DNA of 58,162 nucleotides from Domibacillus indicus (GCF_023715895.1 NZ_JAMBOO010000026.1:1-58162), one strand, 5' to 3'; positions 32,824-42,381 are shown, numbered from the stretch's first letter. A program made the numbers and translations. The notes: generated from the sequence alone by a model not told the origin.

Positions 32824-33639
32824 TTATCGGCTTCCTGCCAGCGCAAGTTCTGGTGCTTTTACCAAGTCATAGGTTAAACAAACCGGCTTGCCGGAACGAG
32901 GATCGCGGACAATTTCCGCATCGATTTGAAAAACAGAACGCAGGTTTTCTTTTGTCATAACCGTTTCTGGCGTTCCCTCGCATATGATACTGCCTTTTCT
33001 CATCGCGACGAGGTAATCGGCGAAGCGTGCCGCGTGGTTTAAATCATGGAGCACCATCACAATGGTCCGGCCTTCCCGTTCATTTAATTCCTGTAAAAGC
33101 TCCAGCACTTCCAGCTGGTGGGCCAAGTCTAAGTAAGTCGTTGGTTCATCGAGTAAAATCAAATCTGTTTCCTGTGCCAGCGCCATCGCGATCCAGACAC
33201 GCTGGCGCTGGCCGCCTGAAAGCGCGTCAATTTCCCGGTCACGGAAGTCCGCCGTACCGGTTACATCCATCGCCCACTGGATCACTTCTTTATCGTGTGC
33301 GTTTAGTGTGCCAAAGCCTTTTTGATGCGGGAAGCGGCCGTATGAAATTAGCTCATAGACAGTCAGTCCAGCTGGGGCTTCCGGCGTTTGCGGCAAAATA
33401 GCCATTTGCTTGGCGATTTCTTTTGTGGACAGACGGTGAATGTCCGCACCATTTAAGTACACCGAACCGCTGTTTTGATTTAAAAGACGTGCCATTGTTT
33501 TGAGCAATGTGGATTTCCCGCAGCCGTTCGGCCCAATAATCGTTGTTACTTTTCCCGCTGGAATATCGACGGTTAAATCCTCGACGATTGTCGCAGCCCC
33601 ATAGCCAATGTTTACTCGTTCCGCACGCAGCTTGCTCAT
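32824..33639 (-). CDS. Iron-siderophore ABC transporter ATPase, YusV/FecE-like
   Basis: The ATG at 33639 (GAGGTGGAAGAA upstream) gives 271 residues. Walker A GPNGCGKSTLLKTMARLL, signature LSGGQRQRVWIAMALAQ, Walker B LILLDEPTTYLDLAHQ and the family phrase HDLNHAARFADYLV are typical of FecE/FepC ATPases. No binding protein or FecCD-type permease accompanies it. In B. subtilis the orphan ATPase YusV serves several siderophore uptake systems, and this gene fits that pattern. A Fur-like box lies upstream. Confidence 0.92.
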   Translation of the reverse strand: MSKLRAERVNIGYGAATIVEDLTVDIPAGKVTTIIGPNGCGKSTLLKTMARLLNQNSGSVYLNGADIHRLSTKEIAKQMAILPQTPEAPAGLTVYELISYGRFPHQKGFGTLNAHDKEVIQWAMDVTGTADFRDREIDALSGGQRQRVWIAMALAQETDLILLDEPTTYLDLAHQLEVLELLQELNEREGRTIVMVLHDLNHAARFADYLVAMRKGSIICEGTPETVMTKENLRSVFQIDAEIVRDPRSGKPVCLTYDLVKAPELALAGSR

Positions 33640-33693
33640 TTCTTCCACCTCGTTTACGTTTTTCCTTTATCATCTATATCGGACGGTTGCAAT

Positions 33694-33708
33694 TGATAAT
33701 CAGTTTCA
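33694..33708. promoter_or_regulatory. Fur-box-like palindrome
   Basis: TGATAATCAGTTTCA matches the Bacillus Fur 7-1-7 consensus TGATAATNATTATCA at 12 of 14 positions. It is about 55 bases upstream of the YusV-like start codon, as expected for iron-dependent repression. Confidence 0.7.
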
Positions 33709-33756
33709 ATTAAAAGTTATCATAAAATTGCCTGCCCTGTCCAGACTTTCGAGGAA

Positions 33757-33783
33757 AAAAGCCTTGAACGAGTTCAAGGCTTT
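33757..33783 (-). terminator. Terminator at the end of rocB
   Basis: AAAGCCTTGAA pairs with TTCAAGGCTTT; the stem includes the rocB stop codon and is followed by TTTTTT-rich sequence on the minus strand. Confidence 0.8.
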
Positions 33784-35378
33784 CTGTGTTTAATCCATTT
33801 TTCTAAAAGAACCGGAAGCTGCTCAAAAGCATGTTTCATATGAAGCCGTTCTGTCCGTTTGTGGGCATCTTTTCCGAACGGCCCGATGTTTAAAACCGGA
33901 GCTTTGAGCTTAGCCATATCGGCAAATGGAATGGAATAGCCGTCCTGCCATACAGGTGTATTTTTTTCAAACGCCTGCCAGCCTTCTCCCTCACCGTTTC
34001 CATTTACATAACTTAAATCACAAATACCGTTAAAGTAATGGACCCGTTCAATCGGCAGCCCAAACTCTTTTTGGGCCAATGTCGTTAGAAACTCGACGGC
34101 TTCTTCTACGAGCGCCTCACCGGAAGAATAAACAGCGGGATAAAAAGGAGGCGCAAACAGCAGAATAATGGCTGGTGCCAGCTCCTGTGACTGGATAATC
34201 AGTTTATCCGCGATCCGAAATGACTTTTCCCGATCGTCCCATTCTTCCCGAGTGTACACATCCGCTTTGATTTCTTCTATTGCTTCTTCTCCCAGTTTAT
34301 CGATTGAGTAGCGCAGCAGCTCTTCGAAGCGGATGACACGGACCTTCCCTACCGGCTTCACACCATGCATTTGGCAGATTTGTTCATAGGCAGCATTACA
34401 TTCTCCGGCTGCTTCTTTAGCAATTTGTTCAAATCCTTCTATTATATGTTGTGCTGTCTGCTTCATTAAAAATACGTTGTAAAGAGCAGATGAACGGTAT
34501 GGCGTCTGCGTTGAATATTCAAGACGAAGATCTTTTTGCTGCAGGGTGACGGGAAGCGGTGTTGTTTCACCAAGCTCCGTTTCTTGAAAAAGGGGGTTCC
34601 ATTCCATTTTTCGTGTTAAAAATGACGCGATGTAAGGGGACGTTAATCCGTTAAATGGCTCGCCCGCATGTGTTTCACGTCCATAAAAAAGGGCACCTGG
34701 CATAATTTTTCCAATTGTACCCGTATAGACCTTACGTGCCCTATCACCCGGCTCCTGAGAAAAAACAGGCTCGCTATTTAAAAATAGTTCATATTCAAGA
34801 TCAAATTCCTCTTGAAGTTCCAACAGCTTCGGCACAGCGGCGCGCATTCCAGCTGAGTTTACTTCTTCATCCGGCACGGTTAACAGCAGCAGATTGACGG
34901 GCCATTGTTCCACACTTGCTTTCTCAATAAGCTGCATATGCAAAGCCAGCCCCATTTTCATATCCATCGTCCCGCGTCCGAATAAATACTCACCTGATTG
35001 CAAATCAGCCAGCACGTCCGGCGGCAGATCATTCGGCCGCTCCAGCCAGTAGGCGGTCAATTCTTCCGGCTGCGTCGCCAGCGGCTCCAGCTCGCCATAT
35101 TCTTCTGTACTGACTGTGTCAAAATGGCTGATCAAGCAAATGGTGCGCACAGCTTTTGGATGTTTGTAAAGCGCCGTTAAAAACCTCCGCCGCAAATCGG
35201 CTGGATGAAGGGACAGGTGCTCAGGATGCTGCTGAAAATAGTGGAGTCCGAGCAGCTTCGATTGCAGCTTCATTGGAAACTGCCGCTCATCCTCAGACAG
35301 GGTGATGCTTTTCCAGCTGACAAGTTCATCCAGCAGGGCACGAAGTTTTTCTGGTGAATCCCATAGACGCTTTTTCAT
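33774..35378 (-). CDS. rocB: M20-family hydrolase, RocB-like
   Basis: The 534-residue protein (ATG at 35378, AAAGGGATTGATCGG upstream) is an M20-type metallohydrolase: ICLISHFDTVS (metal ligand His/Asp), FGRGTMDMKMGLALHM (second Asp), LTVPDEEVNSAGMRAA (catalytic and ligand Glu) and a late GPFGKDAHKRTERLHM. Length and sequence match RocB of the B. subtilis rocABC operon, whose exact reaction in arginine use is still unsettled. It lies right after the glutamate dehydrogenase gene, only 23 bases past a hairpin, so it may be expressed by read-through. Confidence 0.9.
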   Translation of the reverse strand: MKKRLWDSPEKLRALLDELVSWKSITLSEDERQFPMKLQSKLLGLHYFQQHPEHLSLHPADLRRRFLTALYKHPKAVRTICLISHFDTVSTEEYGELEPLATQPEELTAYWLERPNDLPPDVLADLQSGEYLFGRGTMDMKMGLALHMQLIEKASVEQWPVNLLLLTVPDEEVNSAGMRAAVPKLLELQEEFDLEYELFLNSEPVFSQEPGDRARKVYTGTIGKIMPGALFYGRETHAGEPFNGLTSPYIASFLTRKMEWNPLFQETELGETTPLPVTLQQKDLRLEYSTQTPYRSSALYNVFLMKQTAQHIIEGFEQIAKEAAGECNAAYEQICQMHGVKPVGKVRVIRFEELLRYSIDKLGEEAIEEIKADVYTREEWDDREKSFRIADKLIIQSQELAPAIILLFAPPFYPAVYSSGEALVEEAVEFLTTLAQKEFGLPIERVHYFNGICDLSYVNGNGEGEGWQAFEKNTPVWQDGYSIPFADMAKLKAPVLNIGPFGKDAHKRTERLHMKHAFEQLPVLLEKWIKHRKP

Positions 35379-35400
35379 ACCGATCAATCCCTTTCCAAAT

Positions 35401-35436
35401 AAAAGAATGTCCCTTCATTCTGGGACATTCTTTTAC
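35401..35436 (-). terminator. Terminator between the glutamate dehydrogenase and rocB
   Basis: AAAAGAATGTCCC pairs with GGGACATTCTTTT with an eight-base loop. Only 23 bases separate it from the rocB start, leaving no room for an ordinary promoter between them. Confidence 0.85.
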
Positions 35437-35478
35437 TTTTTTCAATTTTCGTGGAAGAAAGACTGCCAGACTCTTTAT

Positions 35479-36798
35479 TTATACCCATCCTCTGAATGTC
35501 GCTGCTTCCGCCGCACGTTTAATGCCGACAATGTAAGCCGCAAGCCGCATATCAACCCCATGTATTTGTGCCGTTTCATAAATGAGGTTAAACGAATCGA
35601 CCATTCTCTTTTGCAATTTCTGCATAACCTCTTCTTCTGACCAGTAATAGCCTCCATTATTTTGCACCCATTCAAAATACGAAACCGTTACGCCGCCGGA
35701 GCTTGCCAAAATGTCCGGAACAAGCAAAACGCCGCGCTCGGTTAATTGTTTCGTTGCGCCAATCGTCGTCGGGCCGTTCGCTGCTTCTACAATAATTTCT
35801 GCCTTGATGTGCTCTGCGTTTCCTTCCATTATTTGGTTGGAAATGGCAGCTGGAATTAAAATGTCACAGTCAAGCTCCAGCAGTTCCTGGTTCGAGATCG
35901 TGTCTTCGAACAGGTTTGTCACCATGCCAAAGCTGTCGCGGCGGTCAAGTAAGTACGGAATATCAAGCCCATTTGGATCATGAATACCGCCAAGCACATC
36001 CGAGATACCGATAATACGAGCGCCTTCATCATGCAAAAACTTGGCCAGGAAGCTGCCGGCATTGCCGAATCCTTGAATAACAATACGGGCGCCTTCAATT
36101 TTCATTCCTTTTTTTCTGACTGCTTCTCTTAGACACATGACGACTCCCTGTGCAGTTGCCGTTTCCCGGCCGTGAGATCCGCCAAGTACAATTGGCTTTC
36201 CGGTAATAAAGCCAGGAGAATCAAATTCCCGTATATGGCTGTACTCATCCATCATCCAGGCCATAATTTGCGCGTTTGTATACACATCTGGAGCCGGGAT
36301 ATCTTTGGTCGGCCCGACAATCTGGCTGATTGCGCGTACATAGCCGCGGCTGAGCCGTTCAAGCTCACCAGCTGACATTCGCTGCGGATCGCAAATAATG
36401 CCGCCTTTTCCACCGCCGTAAGGAAGACTGGCAATCCCGCATTTAAGTGTCATCCAAATCGACAGCGCTTTTACTTCTTCTTCCGTCACGTTTGGATGAA
36501 ACCGGACGCCGCCTTTGGTCGGGCCGACTGCGTCACTGTGCTGGGAGCGAAAGCCGGTAAACACCTTTACATGCCCATCATCCATTCGGACTGGAATCCG
36601 AACTGTCAGCATCCGCATAGGCTCCTTTAATAATTCGAAAACACTTTCAGGGTATCCAAGTGTATCGAGTGCTTTCTTTATAATCGTTTGGGTAGATTGA
36701 AACAAGCTGCTTACTTGTTTTTGCTTTTCTTCATTTGGAATCGCTGCTGATTTTTGAACAAGCGGCTTTCCTTTTATTTCGTTTTTCAGCATGGGCAT
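35479..36798 (-). CDS. NAD-dependent glutamate dehydrogenase, RocG/GudB type
   Basis: The ATG at 36798 (AAAGGTGG upstream) gives 439 residues; the frame is open farther up but that extension covers the sigma-54 promoter. Motifs are MDDGHVKVFTGFRSQHSDAVGPTKGG (substrate loop), LPYGGGKGGI with the catalytic lysine, APDVYTNAQIMAWMMDEY, and the dinucleotide fold VIQGFGNAGSFLA. It deaminates glutamate to 2-oxoglutarate, the last step of arginine and ornithine catabolism. The sigma-54 site upstream suggests the RocG-like, arginine-inducible role more than the constitutive GudB role. Confidence 0.93.
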   Translation of the reverse strand: MPMLKNEIKGKPLVQKSAAIPNEEKQKQVSSLFQSTQTIIKKALDTLGYPESVFELLKEPMRMLTVRIPVRMDDGHVKVFTGFRSQHSDAVGPTKGGVRFHPNVTEEEVKALSIWMTLKCGIASLPYGGGKGGIICDPQRMSAGELERLSRGYVRAISQIVGPTKDIPAPDVYTNAQIMAWMMDEYSHIREFDSPGFITGKPIVLGGSHGRETATAQGVVMCLREAVRKKGMKIEGARIVIQGFGNAGSFLAKFLHDEGARIIGISDVLGGIHDPNGLDIPYLLDRRDSFGMVTNLFEDTISNQELLELDCDILIPAAISNQIMEGNAEHIKAEIIVEAANGPTTIGATKQLTERGVLLVPDILASSGGVTVSYFEWVQNNGGYYWSEEEVMQKLQKRMVDSFNLIYETAQIHGVDMRLAAYIVGIKRAAEAATFRGWV

Positions 36799-36834
36799 CG
36801 CGGCCACCTTTCTGTTTGATCTTATGAAAAAGAA

Positions 36835-36850
36835 TGCAAGGATTATGCCA
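36835..36850 (-). promoter_or_regulatory. Sigma-54 promoter of the glutamate dehydrogenase gene
   Basis: Minus-strand TGGCATAATCCTTGCA keeps the invariant GG-N10-GC spacing of the -24/-12 class (consensus TGGCAC-N5-TTGCA). The mRNA would start near 36823, 25 bases before the ATG. Confidence 0.75.
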
Positions 36851-36900
36851 AAAACAGCGAACGCTATTCCAAAGGGATCGGCCTTCGGAAAAATAAAAAT

Positions 36901-36940
36901 AGACAATAAATTTTGCATATAGCAGAAAAATTTATTGTCT
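36901..36940. promoter_or_regulatory. Long palindrome upstream of the sigma-54 promoter, probable RocR site
   Basis: AGACAATAAATTTT (36901-36914) and AAAATTTATTGTCT (36927-36940) form a perfect 14-bp inverted repeat. It contains GCAAAATTTATT on the minus strand, close to the RocR-type motif GCAAAATTATTTTGC found before rocA. It is about 70 bases upstream of the -24 element, an enhancer-like position. Read as RNA it could also fold, but it lacks a terminator T run. Confidence 0.55.
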
Positions 36941-36949
36941 GGAAGCAAA

Positions 36950-36979
36950 AAAAGAAACCGGCGGATTTATCCGCCGGCT
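36950..36979 (-). terminator. Terminator after rocD
   Basis: Minus-strand GCCGGCGGA pairs with TCCGCCGGT around TAAA, followed by TTCTTTTTTT. Confidence 0.88.
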
Positions 36980-36984
36980 TCTTA

Positions 36985-38187
36985 TTAAGCAAAAATCTTT
37001 TGAATTTTTTCAATGGCCCAATCGAGATCTTCTTTAGAAATAATCAACGGCGGAGCAAAACGGATCACCGTTTCATGTGTTTCTTTGCATAAAAGACCTT
37101 CCTGTTTTAAACGCTCGCAGTATGGGCGAGCTGGCTCTGTCAGTTCAACGCCGATAAACAATCCGCGTCCGCGCACTTCTTTAATGGCCGGATGTGTAAT
37201 CGCTGACAGCTTTTCTTTAAAGTACGTACCAAGTTCCAATGAACGCTCTACAAGTTTTTCTTCCTCAATCACTTGGAGTGAAGCGAGCGACACCGCACAC
37301 GCAAGTGGGTTGCCTCCAAACGTAGAACCATGTGATCCAGGGTTAAACACCCCTAGTACGTCTTTGTCTGCCACAACGCAGGAAATCGGGAATACTCCGC
37401 CGCCCAATGCTTTTCCAAGAATCAGCATGTCTGGAACAACATCTTCCCACTGGCAGGCAAACAATTTACCGCTGCGGGCAAGGCCGGCTTGAATTTCATC
37501 TGCAATAAACAGCACGTTTTGTTCTCTACACAGCGTTGAAGCTGCTTTTAAGAAGCCTTCCGGTGGAATGACAATCCCAGCTTCACCTTGAATCGGTTCA
37601 ATTAAAAAGGCGGCTGTGTTCGGTGTAATGGCTGCTTCAAGCGCGTCAATATCGCCATATGGAATCAGCTTGATTCCGGGCAGCATCGGTCCAAAACCGC
37701 GTTTATATTCTGCTTCTGAAGAAAGCGATACAGCAGTCATTGTCCGCCCATGAAAGTTGCCGATACAGGCGATGATTTCAGCCTGGTTTTCTGCCACACC
37801 TTTTACGTCATATGCCCAGCGGCGTGCTGCTTTTACTGCTGTTTCTACCGCTTCCGCTCCAGTATTCATTGGCAGAGCCATATTTTTACCCGTTAATTCA
37901 CAAATTTTTTCATACCACGGACCAAGCTGGTCATTGTGAAAAGCACGTGAAGTAAGTGTAACCCGGTCTGCCTGGTCTTTTAGTGCCTGAATAATTTTCG
38001 GATGACGATGCCCCTGGTTAACAGCGGAATAAGCGCTCAGCATATCCATGTAACGATTGCCTTCTGGATCTTTTACCCATACCCCTTCTGCTTCCGACAC
38101 AACGATTGGCAGCGGATGATAGTTATGCGCCCCAAATTGCTCCGTTTGTTCAATGATTTTTTTCGATGAGTTTGTTGCAGATGTCAT
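36985..38187 (-). CDS. rocD: Ornithine aminotransferase
   Basis: The 400-residue class-III aminotransferase has [73 protein letters not shown] and the PLP lysine in [20 protein letters not shown]. It transfers the delta-amino group of ornithine to 2-oxoglutarate, giving glutamate semialdehyde, which RocA oxidises. It follows rocA by 22 bases and shares its sigma-54 promoter. Confidence 0.95.
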   Translation of the reverse strand: MTSATNSSKKIIEQTEQFGAHNYHPLPIVVSEAEGVWVKDPEGNRYMDMLSAYSAVNQGHRHPKIIQALKDQADRVTLTSRAFHNDQLGPWYEKICELTGKNMALPMNTGAEAVETAVKAARRWAYDVKGVAENQAEIIACIGNFHGRTMTAVSLSSEAEYKRGFGPMLPGIKLIPYGDIDALEAAITPNTAAFLIEPIQGEAGIVIPPEGFLKAASTLCREQNVLFIADEIQAGLARSGKLFACQWEDVVPDMLILGKALGGGVFPISCVVADKDVLGVFNPGSHGSTFGGNPLACAVSLASLQVIEEEKLVERSLELGTYFKEKLSAITHPAIKEVRGRGLFIGVELTEPARPYCERLKQEGLLCKETHETVIRFAPPLIISKEDLDWAIEKIQKIFA

Positions 38188-38209
38188 TTTCTTCTCCCCC
38201 TTTTTGAGT

Positions 38210-39757
38210 TTAAAAAAATTCCGAAATTGTTTTTCCCTGCATGTGAAGAATCAAATAATCCGGGCTTCCTGCTTTTGAATCGGTTCCTGACATGTTAAAG
38301 CCGCCAAATGGCTGGTAGCCGACAATAGCACCTGTGCAGCCGCGGTTAAAGTAAAGGTTCCCGACGTGGAATTCTTTGCGGGCTCTGTCAATATGTTCAC
38401 GATTGTTGGAGATAAGTGCTCCGGTTAAGCCGTAATCTGTGTTGTTTGCAATCTCCAGCATGTGATCGAAATCTCTTGCCTTGCAAAATGCGACGACCGG
38501 GCCAAAAATTTCTTCCTGCATGAGGCGGTCCCGTTCCCCTACATCGGCAATAATCGTCGGCTCAATAAAGTAGCCAGTTTCGTCATTTCCGTTTCCTCCG
38601 GTTACAAGCCGGCCTTCTCCTTTGCCAATTTCAATGTAGTTCATAATTTTTTGGAATGCCCGTTCGTCAATCACCGGGCCCATATACGTATCAGCAGATT
38701 CCGGGCTGCCCAGCGTTAAGGTTTTCGTTAAGGCCGCTGCCTTTTCGAGCACTTCATCATATACATCTTCGTGAATGACTGCGCGTGATCCCGCGGAACA
38801 TTTTTGGCCGGAAAATCCAAAAGCTGAATAAACAATAGATGTTGCAGCAAGATCCAAATCGGCGCTGCTGTCAACAAGCATCGTGTCTTTTCCGCCCATT
38901 TCTGCAATAACCCGCTTCAGCCAAATTTGTCCTTCCTGCACTTTTGATGCCCGTTCGTAAATACGGCAGCCAACGGCACGAGAGCCGGTAAACGAAACGA
39001 AGCGTGTTTTTGGATGCTCCGTTAAAAAGTCGCCAATTTCGGCACCGCTGCCCGGGATATAATTCAGAACGCCCGGTGGAAGACCTGCTTCCTCCATCAC
39101 CTCTACAAATTTTGCTGCAATAACCGGTGTGGTTTCTGCCGGTTTTAACAGAACAGTGTTGCCCGTTACAATGGCTGCAACTGTTGTGCCGGCCATGATA
39201 GCCAGCGGAAAATTAAACGGTGAAATCACAATGCCGACACCAAGCGGAATGTAACCGAACTCATTGTGCTCACTCGGACGGCTTTGAACGGGTGATCCCT
39301 TTTTCAGCTCGTTCATTTGGCGTGCATAGTACTCCAGAAAATCAATCGCTTCCGCTGTATCTGCATCTGCTTCTTCCCATGGTTTTCCTGCTTCTTTTAC
39401 AAGCCATGCCGAGAATTCATGCTTTCTGCGCCGGATAATCGCAGCTGCGCGGAATAAAATCTGAGCGCGTGCTGACGGATCTGTATACTGCCACGTTTGG
39501 AAAGCAGTGAGCGCTGCCTGCATCGCCTGCTCGGCTTCTTGTTTACCTGCCATTGAAACCGTTCCGATCACTTCTTCCTTGCGTGCCGGGTTGATGGATG
39601 TTGTTTTCTTTTCTGTCTGTACACGCTTTCCATTAATGACAAGCGGGTATTCTTCACCGAGCTTTGTATTTACAAACCCAAGCGCCTCTTGAAACGCCTG
39701 CTTGTTTTCTTCCACACTAAAATCAGTAAATGGTTCGTGCTTGTATGCGATTACCAT
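38210..39757 (-). CDS. rocA: 1-pyrroline-5-carboxylate dehydrogenase
   Basis: The start [20 protein letters not shown] at 39757 follows GGAGGGATCATC and gives 515 residues, the length of B. subtilis RocA. It is an aldehyde dehydrogenase with [14 protein letters not shown], the coenzyme loop [16 protein letters not shown], the Glu motif [18 protein letters not shown] and the catalytic Cys in [14 protein letters not shown]. It oxidises P5C/glutamate semialdehyde to glutamate with NAD. It heads rocA-rocD. Divergent from rocR. Confidence 0.95.
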   Translation of the reverse strand: MVIAYKHEPFTDFSVEENKQAFQEALGFVNTKLGEEYPLVINGKRVQTEKKTTSINPARKEEVIGTVSMAGKQEAEQAMQAALTAFQTWQYTDPSARAQILFRAAAIIRRRKHEFSAWLVKEAGKPWEEADADTAEAIDFLEYYARQMNELKKGSPVQSRPSEHNEFGYIPLGVGIVISPFNFPLAIMAGTTVAAIVTGNTVLLKPAETTPVIAAKFVEVMEEAGLPPGVLNYIPGSGAEIGDFLTEHPKTRFVSFTGSRAVGCRIYERASKVQEGQIWLKRVIAEMGGKDTMLVDSSADLDLAATSIVYSAFGFSGQKCSAGSRAVIHEDVYDEVLEKAAALTKTLTLGSPESADTYMGPVIDERAFQKIMNYIEIGKGEGRLVTGGNGNDETGYFIEPTIIADVGERDRLMQEEIFGPVVAFCKARDFDHMLEIANNTDYGLTGALISNNREHIDRARKEFHVGNLYFNRGCTGAIVGYQPFGGFNMSGTDSKAGSPDYLILHMQGKTISEFF

Positions 39758-39797
39758 GATGATCCCTCCAGAAAAATAACTGTCTCGCTTTATACTA

Positions 39798-39813
39798 TGC
39801 AAGAAGCATGCCA
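39798..39813 (-). promoter_or_regulatory. Sigma-54 promoter of rocA-rocD
   Basis: Minus-strand TGGCATGCTTCTTGCA matches the -24/-12 consensus TGGCACG-N4-TTGCA at all but one position and keeps GG-N10-GC. It predicts an mRNA start near 39787 and a 5' leader of about 30 bases. Confidence 0.85.
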
Positions 39814-39864
39814 TTTTTTTAACGAGCGGAAGATCAGCTTTTGTTTCCTTGAAACTCTTTCGAT

Positions 39865-39883
39865 ACGCAAAATTATTTTGCAT
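39865..39883. promoter_or_regulatory. RocR upstream activating sequence
   Basis: GCAAAAT-T-ATTTTGC (39867-39881) is a perfect palindrome closely resembling the RocR UAS of B. subtilis (TGCAAAA-N-N-ATTTTGCA type). It lies about 60 bases upstream of the -24 element. A weaker copy, GAAAAAATTTGC around 39889-39901, is about two helical turns away. The sites also sit about 90 bases before rocR, allowing autoregulation. Confidence 0.75.
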
Positions 39884-39967
39884 GAGACGAAAAAATTTGC
39901 CTTTTCAGTCTATTTTTTTTGCTCTATAGTGAATGAGAGCAACACACCTGAAACGGAGGACTCCGGG

Positions 39968-41377
39968 ATGAAAGAAGATCAGCTGCATTTTATGAACGCC
40001 TTATATGAATATATTATGGATCAAGTCGACGTGGGGATTCATGCAATTGACGAAGAAGGGAAAACCATTATTTACAACCGAAAAATGCGTGAAATCGAAG
40101 CAATGGACACGCAGGATGTGCTCCACAAAAATGTACTGGACGTATTTATGTTTCCCGAAAACCAAAACAGTACGCTCGTCCGGGCACTGCAGCAGGGAGA
40201 AGAAACCGTCAATGTAAAACAAACATACTTTAATAATAAAGGAACGGAAATTACAACTATTAATCATACATTTCCGTTCCGGGAAAAGGATGAAATCCGC
40301 GGTGCCGTTGAAATGGCTAAGGATGTTACGAAAATTGAACGCCTCATGCGCAGTAGTACCCGAAAGGAGGATACACGCTTTACATTTGACAGTATTATCG
40401 GCCAGAGCGATGCCATACAGGAAGTGATCGAACTGTCCAAGCGGGCTACCCGTACTTCTTCCTATGTGCTTGTCGTTGGCGAAACCGGCACAGGAAAAGA
40501 ACTGTTTGCACAAAGCATCCATAACGGGAGTGCCCGGGCTTCAGCGCCGTTTATCTCACAAAACTGCGCGGCGCTGCCAGACAACTTAATTGAAGGGCTG
40601 CTATTTGGTACCACAAAAGGAGCTTTTACCGGAGCCATTGACAGCGCCGGCTTGTTCGAGCAGGCAGAAGGCGGCACGCTTCTTCTTGATGAGATCAACT
40701 CAATGAACATTCACCTGCAGGCGAAGCTGCTGCGTGTTCTTCAGGAAAAAAGGGTCAGACGGATCGGCGGCACGAAAGATATTCCAATTAACGTCCGGAT
40801 TATCGCCACGATCAATGAAGACCCTATCGATGCAATCGCAAACGATCACTTGCGCAAAGACTTATATTACCGGCTTGGAGTAGTGACCATTTTTATTCCT
40901 CCGCTTCGTGAGCGCTTGGATGACATTCCGCTGTTAATCGAACAATTTATCACGAAATACAATGCACTGTTTGATATGAAAGTACTCGGTGTAAAGCCGG
41001 AAGTGCTGGATGCTCTCAATGCGTATCATTGGCCTGGAAACGTGCGGGAGCTTGAGCATGTGATCGAAGCATCCATGAATTTGCTTTTAGACGAGGAATG
41101 GATCGAATATGACCATCTCCCTTATCACTTCCGCCATAAATCAATGACAAGCGACCAGTCTGCGCCCGTATCAAAGCTTGCCTCATTCCTTAATGGCGAC
41201 GAAGAAGGAACCACTCATTTGAAAGATCAGCTGGATGCCTTTGAAAAATACTACATTGAGCATTTCCTGCATAAGAACCAATGGAGTATTTCCAGGACCG
41301 CTAAACAGCTGGGCCTAAGCAGGCAAAGCCTTCAGTACCGTTTAAAGAAAGTCGGCCTCTCTTCAAAAAATGAATAA
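39968..41377 (+). CDS. rocR: RocR-type sigma-54-dependent activator
   Basis: The ATG at 39968 follows CGGAGGACTCC and gives 469 residues. A PAS sensor domain spans about 1-120 (VDVGIHAIDEEGKTIIYNRK). The AAA+ domain (about 140-375) has Walker A GETGTGKE, the sigma-54 contact loop GAFTGA, Walker B GGTLLLDEINS and sensor RYxxR-like VRIIATINED. The C terminus is a Fis-type helix-turn-helix (SISRTAKQLGLSRQSLQYRL). It should sense arginine or ornithine and activate the rocA-rocD and glutamate dehydrogenase promoters. It diverges from rocA. Confidence 0.93.
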   Translation: MKEDQLHFMNALYEYIMDQVDVGIHAIDEEGKTIIYNRKMREIEAMDTQDVLHKNVLDVFMFPENQNSTLVRALQQGEETVNVKQTYFNNKGTEITTINHTFPFREKDEIRGAVEMAKDVTKIERLMRSSTRKEDTRFTFDSIIGQSDAIQEVIELSKRATRTSSYVLVVGETGTGKELFAQSIHNGSARASAPFISQNCAALPDNLIEGLLFGTTKGAFTGAIDSAGLFEQAEGGTLLLDEINSMNIHLQAKLLRVLQEKRVRRIGGTKDIPINVRIIATINEDPIDAIANDHLRKDLYYRLGVVTIFIPPLRERLDDIPLLIEQFITKYNALFDMKVLGVKPEVLDALNAYHWPGNVRELEHVIEASMNLLLDEEWIEYDHLPYHFRHKSMTSDQSAPVSKLASFLNGDEEGTTHLKDQLDAFEKYYIEHFLHKNQWSISRTAKQLGLSRQSLQYRLKKVGLSSKNE

Positions 41378-41475
41378 ACAAGTATAAATACTCCAAAGAT
41401 GCGTGCTTGGGCCATTTTATTTTTTGTATGTTTCATAAAACAGCAGGGCATTTACGATGCAAAGGGGACATTTAC

Positions 41476-42381
41476 ATGCAAAAGAAACAAGTGTCAATCA
41501 TAGGGGTACCAATGGATTTAGGGCAAACACGCCGGGGTGTCGACATGGGTCCAAGCGCCATCCGCTATGCGGGGCTGACAGAGCGGATCCGCACGCTTGG
41601 ATATACAGTCCGCGATGAAGGCGATATTAAAGTGGAAATTCAGGAACGGGCTATTCCAAAAGAAACAGCCAACTTAAAAAATTTAACAGCGGTTGCAGAG
41701 GCTAGTGAAGCGCTGGCAAAAAAAGTGGAAGAAACGGTCAGCCAGGGCCGCTTTCCGCTTGTACTCGGCGGTGATCACAGCGTGGCAATCGGAACGCTTG
41801 CAGGCATCGCAAAAAAACATCAAAGCCTTGGCTTGATCTGGTATGATGCGCACGGCGATTTAAACACAGCGGAAACCTCTCCATCTGGCAACATTCACGG
41901 GATGCCGCTTGCCGCAAGCCTCGGCATCGGACACCGCTCCCTCACCCATATTGGCGGCTATTCTCCAAAAGTAAAGCCAGAGAATGTGGTAATTATTGGG
42001 GCAAGGGATTTGGATCATGGTGAGCGCGAGCTCATTAAAGAAAAAGGAATTAAAGTGTACACCATGCATGAAATAGACCGTCTTGGCATGACAGCCGTCA
42101 TGAAAGAAACCATTGAGTATTTGCGTGAGCGCGCCGATTATGTTCATCTTTCATTGGACCTTGACGGGCTTGATCCGACCGAAGCACCGGGAGTGGGAAC
42201 ACCCGTTGCAGGCGGGCTCAGCTACCGCGAAAGCCACCTGGCGATGGAAATGCTTGAGGAAGCGGACATCATTACGTCAGCGGAATTTGTGGAGGTCAAC
42301 CCTATTTTAGATGAGAAAAATAAAACAGGTGATGCAGCGGTGGCGCTTATTGCTTCCCTGCTTGGTGAGAGACTTCTTTAA
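41476..42381 (+). CDS. rocF: Arginase
   Basis: The ATG at 41476 with AAAGGGGAC upstream gives 301 residues (B. subtilis RocF has 296); an upstream in-frame ATG at 41407 would add an unrelated tail. Binuclear manganese motifs are [30 protein letters not shown] and [18 protein letters not shown]. It hydrolyses arginine to ornithine and urea, feeding RocD and RocA. It lies 98 bases after rocR. I find no good sigma-54 site at a usable distance, so it may be read from rocR or from an unrecognised promoter. Confidence 0.95.
   Translation: MQKKQVSIIGVPMDLGQTRRGVDMGPSAIRYAGLTERIRTLGYTVRDEGDIKVEIQERAIPKETANLKNLTAVAEASEALAKKVEETVSQGRFPLVLGGDHSVAIGTLAGIAKKHQSLGLIWYDAHGDLNTAETSPSGNIHGMPLAASLGIGHRSLTHIGGYSPKVKPENVVIIGARDLDHGERELIKEKGIKVYTMHEIDRLGMTAVMKETIEYLRERADYVHLSLDLDGLDPTEAPGVGTPVAGGLSYRESHLAMEMLEEADIITSAEFVEVNPILDEKNKTGDAAVALIASLLGERLL

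Noticed and set aside
36901-36940. 14-bp palindrome as a transcription terminator
   Set aside because: AT-rich stem with no T run after it; rocD already has a GC-rich terminator next to it. A protein site fits better.
36799-36948. 50-residue hydrophobic N-terminal extension of the glutamate dehydrogenase
   Set aside because: It would be encoded by the sigma-54 promoter region and palindrome; the start at 36798 has a good ribosome site and family-typical length.
39689-39967. 93-residue N-terminal extension of RocR
   Set aside because: It overlaps the divergent rocA start and the RocR/sigma-54 control region; the ATG at 39968 has a strong ribosome site.
41444-41462. GGGCATTTACGATGCA as a sigma-54 promoter for rocF
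   Set aside because: GG-N10-GC spacing is met, but the predicted transcript would start only a few bases before the ATG and would exclude the ribosome site.
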